DNA from: JAVKSM01 sp039583705
GTDB taxonomy: Bacteria; Actinomycetota; Actinomycetes; Mycobacteriales; Pseudonocardiaceae
DNA length: 16,971 nucleotides
Direction: 5' to 3'
NCBI GenBank assembly: GCA_039583705.1
Contig: JAVKSM010000070.1
Coordinates: forward strand, 1 to 16,971
The position numbers and the translations under genes were made by a program. Numbering within the stretch: the first letter of the stretch is position 1; the number at the start of each line of letters is the position of its first letter. The notes beneath the pieces were generated by a model. That model was not told where the DNA came from. It was given only the letters and a program-made list of their open reading frames with translations, and did not search any database. Shown here piece after piece: positions 14,654 to 16,971 of this stretch.

Positions 14654-14817
14654 TCAGCCTTCCGGTACGGCAGCCTTCCGGTACGGCGGTGACAAGCACG
14701 TCCGCCCCGACCATCGTGACCTGCCCGGCCCGCAGCCGCACCGCCTCGGTGATCGTCGTCACGTCGCCGGCAGCCAGCGGCCGGACCCGCGCCGAGCAGC
14801 GCGGGGGCGAGGGCACT
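14654..14817 (-). pseudogene. ribD: C-terminal scar of ribD (riboflavin deaminase/reductase)
   Basis: Between rpe and ribE, where related actinobacteria keep ribD (ribG), the minus strand reads SALAPALLGAGPAA from about 14817. After a shift near 14775-14785 it reads LAAGDVTTITEAVRLRAGQ and then VTMVGADVLVTAVPEG. This resembles the end of RibD (…APALLGAGP…, …TTIADAxRL…VTxxGxDVxITA…). The two frames join if two bases (one GC unit) were lost at GCCGCTGG. Everything upstream of this is gone: the rpe stop lies 24 bases before it, so the deaminase domain and most of the reductase domain are deleted. The ancestral TGA would be 14656-14654. RibD activity must come from elsewhere in the genome or be absent. 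Confidence 0.72.
14655..14687. repeat. 16-bp tandem duplication at the ribD scar/ribE junction
   Basis: AGCCTTCCGGTACGGC is present twice in direct succession, at 14656-14671 and 14672-14687, and the base before each copy is also the same. With one copy the ribD frame would end in …AVPEG-TGA. With two, the added 16 bases shift the frame by one, TGA becomes TGC, and the frame runs on into ribE. The repeat also doubles the GGAAGG that may be the ribE ribosome binding site. Confidence 0.92.
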
Positions 14818-14841
14818 CGGGCGCGGCGTGGGCCGGGAGGG

Positions 14842-15525
14842 TCAGCGGGCCAGCAGGTGCGCCGACGCCCGCCCGGCGCGCTCCCGCAGCGCCCGCACCG
14901 CCCGCGCCGGGTCGTCGGCCCCATAGACCGCCGAGCCCGCGACGAAGCAGTCCACACCGGCCTCGGCGGCCGCGTCGATCGTTTCGTCGTTGATGCCGCC
15001 GTCGATCTCGATGAGCACGGTGAGGTGCCCGGTGTCGACCAGCCGGCGCGCGGTACGCACCTTGTCGAGCACCTCGGGGATGAACGCCTGGCCACCGAAC
15101 CCGGGCTCGACGCTCATGACGAGAAGGGTGTCGTAGTGCCGCAGCAGCTCCACGTAGGGCGCAAGCGGGGTGCGGGGCTTGACCGACAGCCCGGCGAGTG
15201 AGCCGGCCGCCCGCAGATCCTTCGCCAGCGCGACCGGATCGTGGGCGGCCTCGACGTGCACGGTGACGTTGCGGCAGCCGGCCTCCGCGTAGCCGACCGC
15301 CCACCGGTCCGGGTCCTCGATCATGAGATGGCAGTCCAGCGGGATGTCGGTGGCGTCCTGCAGCGCCTCCACCACTGGCAGCCCGAGGGTGAGGTTGGGC
15401 ACGAAGTGCCCGTCCATGACGTCGACGTGCAGCCAGTCGGCACCCTGCACGGCGGCGGCCTCGTCGGCGAGGCGCGCGAAGTTCGCGGCCAGCAGGCTCG
15501 GAGCGATCATCGCCGGGCGGGGCAC
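14842..15525 (-). CDS. rpe: Ribulose-phosphate 3-epimerase
   Basis: Interconverts ribulose 5-phosphate and xylulose 5-phosphate in the pentose-phosphate pathway; ribulose 5-phosphate is also the RibB substrate made use of downstream. From GTG 15525 the product has 227 residues, a usual length. TIM-barrel active-site residues: Ser10 in IAPSLLAANFA, His33 and Asp35 in LHVDVMDGHFVPN, His66 in LDCHLMIEDP, MSVEPGFGGQ, and Asp176 in EIDGGIN, then VAGSAVYG. The usual SADF is AANF here. The frame is open to 15552, but GTG 15525 fits the family N-terminus and sits right after a -10-like TACGCT, suggesting a leaderless message. The ATG at 15510 is another possibility. Confidence 0.95.
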   Translation of the reverse strand: MPRPAMIAPSLLAANFARLADEAAAVQGADWLHVDVMDGHFVPNLTLGLPVVEALQDATDIPLDCHLMIEDPDRWAVGYAEAGCRNVTVHVEAAHDPVALAKDLRAAGSLAGLSVKPRTPLAPYVELLRHYDTLLVMSVEPGFGGQAFIPEVLDKVRTARRLVDTGHLTVLIEIDGGINDETIDAAAEAGVDCFVAGSAVYGADDPARAVRALRERAGRASAHLLAR

Positions 15526-15532
15526 ACCGCCC

Positions 15533-15538
15533 AGCGTA
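15533..15538 (-). promoter_or_regulatory. candidate -10 element for rpe and the riboflavin genes
   Basis: TACGCT (fits TAnnnT) on the minus strand ends seven bases before GTG 15525. No good -35 hexamer lies 16-18 bases further upstream and there is no Shine-Dalgarno sequence before the GTG. Both fit leaderless transcription, which is common in actinobacteria. Inference only. Confidence 0.35.
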
Positions 15539-15559
15539 GGACAGGTGCGCAACTGGCAG

Positions 15560-15579
15560 GACCCCCAGCCCCGGGGGTC
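15560..15579 (-). terminator. candidate hairpin terminator after rsmB
   Basis: A perfect 7-bp GC-rich stem: GACCCCC at 15560-15566 pairs with GGGGGTC at 15573-15579 around a six-base loop. It lies about 49 bases past the rsmB stop and about 22 bases before the candidate rpe -10. There is no T tract. The position favours a terminator separating rsmB from rpe. Confidence 0.45.
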
Positions 15580-15627
15580 GCACGGGTGGTCCTTCCGGTC
15601 CCGGCCGGACGTATCACAGGACGCGGG

Positions 15628-16971
15628 TCATGGGCGACGGAGCAGGGCGCAGAACATCGCGTCCGTGCCGTGCCGGTGCGGCCAGAGCTGGACGTGGGGC
15701 CCGGCGCCGAGGTCGGGCACGCCGGGGAAGGCCGGGCGGGCGTCCAGCGGCGCTGCGCCGGTGCGGCGCACCACGTCGGCGAGCACGCCGACCGTCTCGG
15801 CCAGGTGCGGCGAGCAGACGACGTAGGCCACGACCCCGCCGGCCCGCACCCGGCGCAGCGCCACGCTGAGCAGCTCGCGCTGCAGCCGGGTCAGCGCCGG
15901 CATGTCGGAGGGCTGGCGGCGCCAGCGCGCCTCCGGGCGGCGGCGCAGCGCCCCCAGCCCGGTGCACGGGGCGTCGACGAGCACCCGGTCGTAACCGCCG
16001 GGCAGCTCGACCTCGCGGGCGTCGCCGAGGTGCACGCTCACCGGCAGCCCCCGGGTCGCTGCGCGGACGAGCTCGGCGCGGTGTGGCGCCCGCTCGACCG
16101 CGTCCAGCGTGCCCCCGTCGAGCCCGACGAGCGCACCGAGCAGTGCCGCCTTGCCGCCCGGGCCGGCGCACAGGTCGAGCCAGTGCCCCCCGTCATCCCC
16201 GGCCAGTTGCGCCCGGGCCAACGCCAGCGCCGCGAGCTGGCTGCCCTCGTCCTGCACGGTCGCCACGTGGTCCCGGACCGGCCCCAGCCGACCCGGGTCG
16301 CCAGCCCCCGCGTCGAGGTGCACGCCGAAGGGCGAGTACGGCGCCTCGGTGCCCCCGCTGAGCAGCGCCAGCTCTTCGGCGGTGATCTCACCCGGCCGAG
16401 CGGCGAGGTGCACCACCGGCCGCACGTCGTCGGCGGCCAGCGCCGCGTCGAGCTCGCCGAGGTCGCCGCGCAAGGCGTCGGCGAAGGCCTGGGCGATCCA
16501 ACGGGGGTGGGCCCGCGCGAAGGCCAGGTGGCCGATCGGGTCGGCCTCGGGGTCCGGTGCCAGCCGGGCCACCCACGCCGCCTCGTCGGCCTGCGCCACC
16601 CGGCGCAGCACCGCGTTGACGAACCCGCAAGGGCGCGAGCCGGCCTCGGCGCGGACCAGGTCGACCGTTGCGGCGACCGCGGCGTGCGGTGGGATCCGGG
16701 TGCGCAAGAGCTGGTAGGCGCCCAACCGCAGCGCGTCCAGCAGCGCGGGGTCGACCTCCGCAAGCGGGCGTTCGCTGCAGTCCGCCAGGACGGCGTCGAG
16801 GAGGCCGCGGGCGCGGCAGGCGCCGTATGCGAGTTCGGTCGCCAGCGCGGCGTCCCGCCCGGAGATACGCCGCTCGCGCAGCATGGCGGGTAGCACCAGG
16901 TTGGCGTAGGCGTCGTGTTCGGACACCGCACGCAGCGTATCCAGCGCGGCCCGCCGGGCCGGGTCCTCCGC
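15628..16971 (-). CDS. rsmB: 16S rRNA (cytosine(967)-C(5))-methyltransferase RsmB, 5' end off the window
   Basis: Methylates C967 of 16S rRNA using S-adenosylmethionine. 447 residues are visible; the frame runs in phase to the right edge (…DPARRAALDTLRAVSEHDAYAN…-type N-terminus, written here only in part), so GTG 16926 is not the true start. The N-terminal NusB-like RNA-binding domain covers about the first 150 residues (ATELAYGACRARGLLDAVL, FVNAVLRR). The C-terminal Rossmann methyltransferase has the SAM motif WLDLCAGPGGKAALLGAL, then YDRVLVDAPCTGLGALRRRPE with the Pro-Cys pair, and VVCSPHLAE with the nucleophilic cysteine. The fmt and def genes commonly precede it and are expected to the right. 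Confidence 0.96.
   Translation of the reverse strand, partial: AEDPARRAALDTLRAVSEHDAYANLVLPAMLRERRISGRDAALATELAYGACRARGLLDAVLADCSERPLAEVDPALLDALRLGAYQLLRTRIPPHAAVAATVDLVRAEAGSRPCGFVNAVLRRVAQADEAAWVARLAPDPEADPIGHLAFARAHPRWIAQAFADALRGDLGELDAALAADDVRPVVHLAARPGEITAEELALLSGGTEAPYSPFGVHLDAGAGDPGRLGPVRDHVATVQDEGSQLAALALARAQLAGDDGGHWLDLCAGPGGKAALLGALVGLDGGTLDAVERAPHRAELVRAATRGLPVSVHLGDAREVELPGGYDRVLVDAPCTGLGALRRRPEARWRRQPSDMPALTRLQRELLSVALRRVRAGGVVAYVVCSPHLAETVGVLADVVRRTGAAPLDARPAFPGVPDLGAGPHVQLWPHRHGTDAMFCALLRRP

Noticed and set aside
14655..14687. The 16-bp repeat as an operator, or an FMN riboswitch before the riboflavin genes
   Set aside because: The copies are directly abutting and overlap coding remnants, as expected for slippage. 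The short spacers in front of rpe and ribE have no room for the FMN aptamer, and no aptamer motif was seen.
14649..15095. A genuine RibD-RibE fusion enzyme starting at 15095
   Set aside because: Only the last part (below about 14785) resembles RibD; the rest is rpe in another frame. There is no deaminase or complete reductase domain.
1..16971. CRISPR arrays, insertion sequences, tRNA genes, attachment sites, or a defence/secondary-metabolite system
   Set aside because: No spaced repeat series, transposase, integrase, terminal inverted repeat pair or tRNA-like fold was recognised. Nearly all sequence is accounted for by housekeeping genes.

Overview
This window is a GC-rich stretch of an actinobacterial chromosome, most likely from the family Pseudonocardiaceae. 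The evidence is GTG starts and very high third-position GC, together with WhiA, RbpA and OpcA, which are all actinobacterial or Gram-positive markers. The gene order rsmB-rpe-(ribD)-ribE-ribBA-ribH-PH protein-uvrC-rapZ-yvcK-whiA-gap-pgk-tpiA-secG is the one I recall from mycobacteria and their relatives, there with more insertions. No phage, plasmid, transposon, CRISPR, rRNA or tRNA signal was found.

Layout. On the plus strand, 1-1628 holds opcA (its 5' end lies off the left edge) and pgl, the end of an oxidative pentose-phosphate operon. They converge with a long minus-strand block that fills the rest. Read in its transcription direction (right to left), that block is: rsmB (5' end off the right edge), rpe, a ribD relic, ribE, ribBA, ribH, a membrane PH-domain protein, a dihydroorotate-dehydrogenase-like flavoprotein, a haloacid-dehalogenase-like relic, uvrC, rapZ, yvcK, whiA, gap, pgk, tpiA, secG and rbpA. 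Many junctions overlap by a few bases (GTGA, ATGA, TGATG), so much of it is probably translated as coupled operons. Functionally it covers riboflavin synthesis, pentose-phosphate and lower glycolytic enzymes, nucleotide excision repair, the RapZ/YvcK/WhiA cell-envelope and sporulation trio, Sec export and an RNA polymerase-binding factor.

I do not see a new defence or mobile system; this is core housekeeping DNA. What is unusual is how many syntenic genes show damage. opcA carries an in-frame TAA. ribD survives only as a C-terminal scar between rpe and ribE, and a 16-bp tandem duplication has removed the scar's stop codon and opened its frame into ribE. A dehalogenase-like gene survives as a frameshifted fragment between the DHOD-like gene and uvrC. 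A second short tandem duplication (11 bp) lies between rapZ and yvcK. Intergenic spacers are all short (about 100 bp at most); the only longer non-coding stretch, 10348-10705, is filled by the dehalogenase-like relic.
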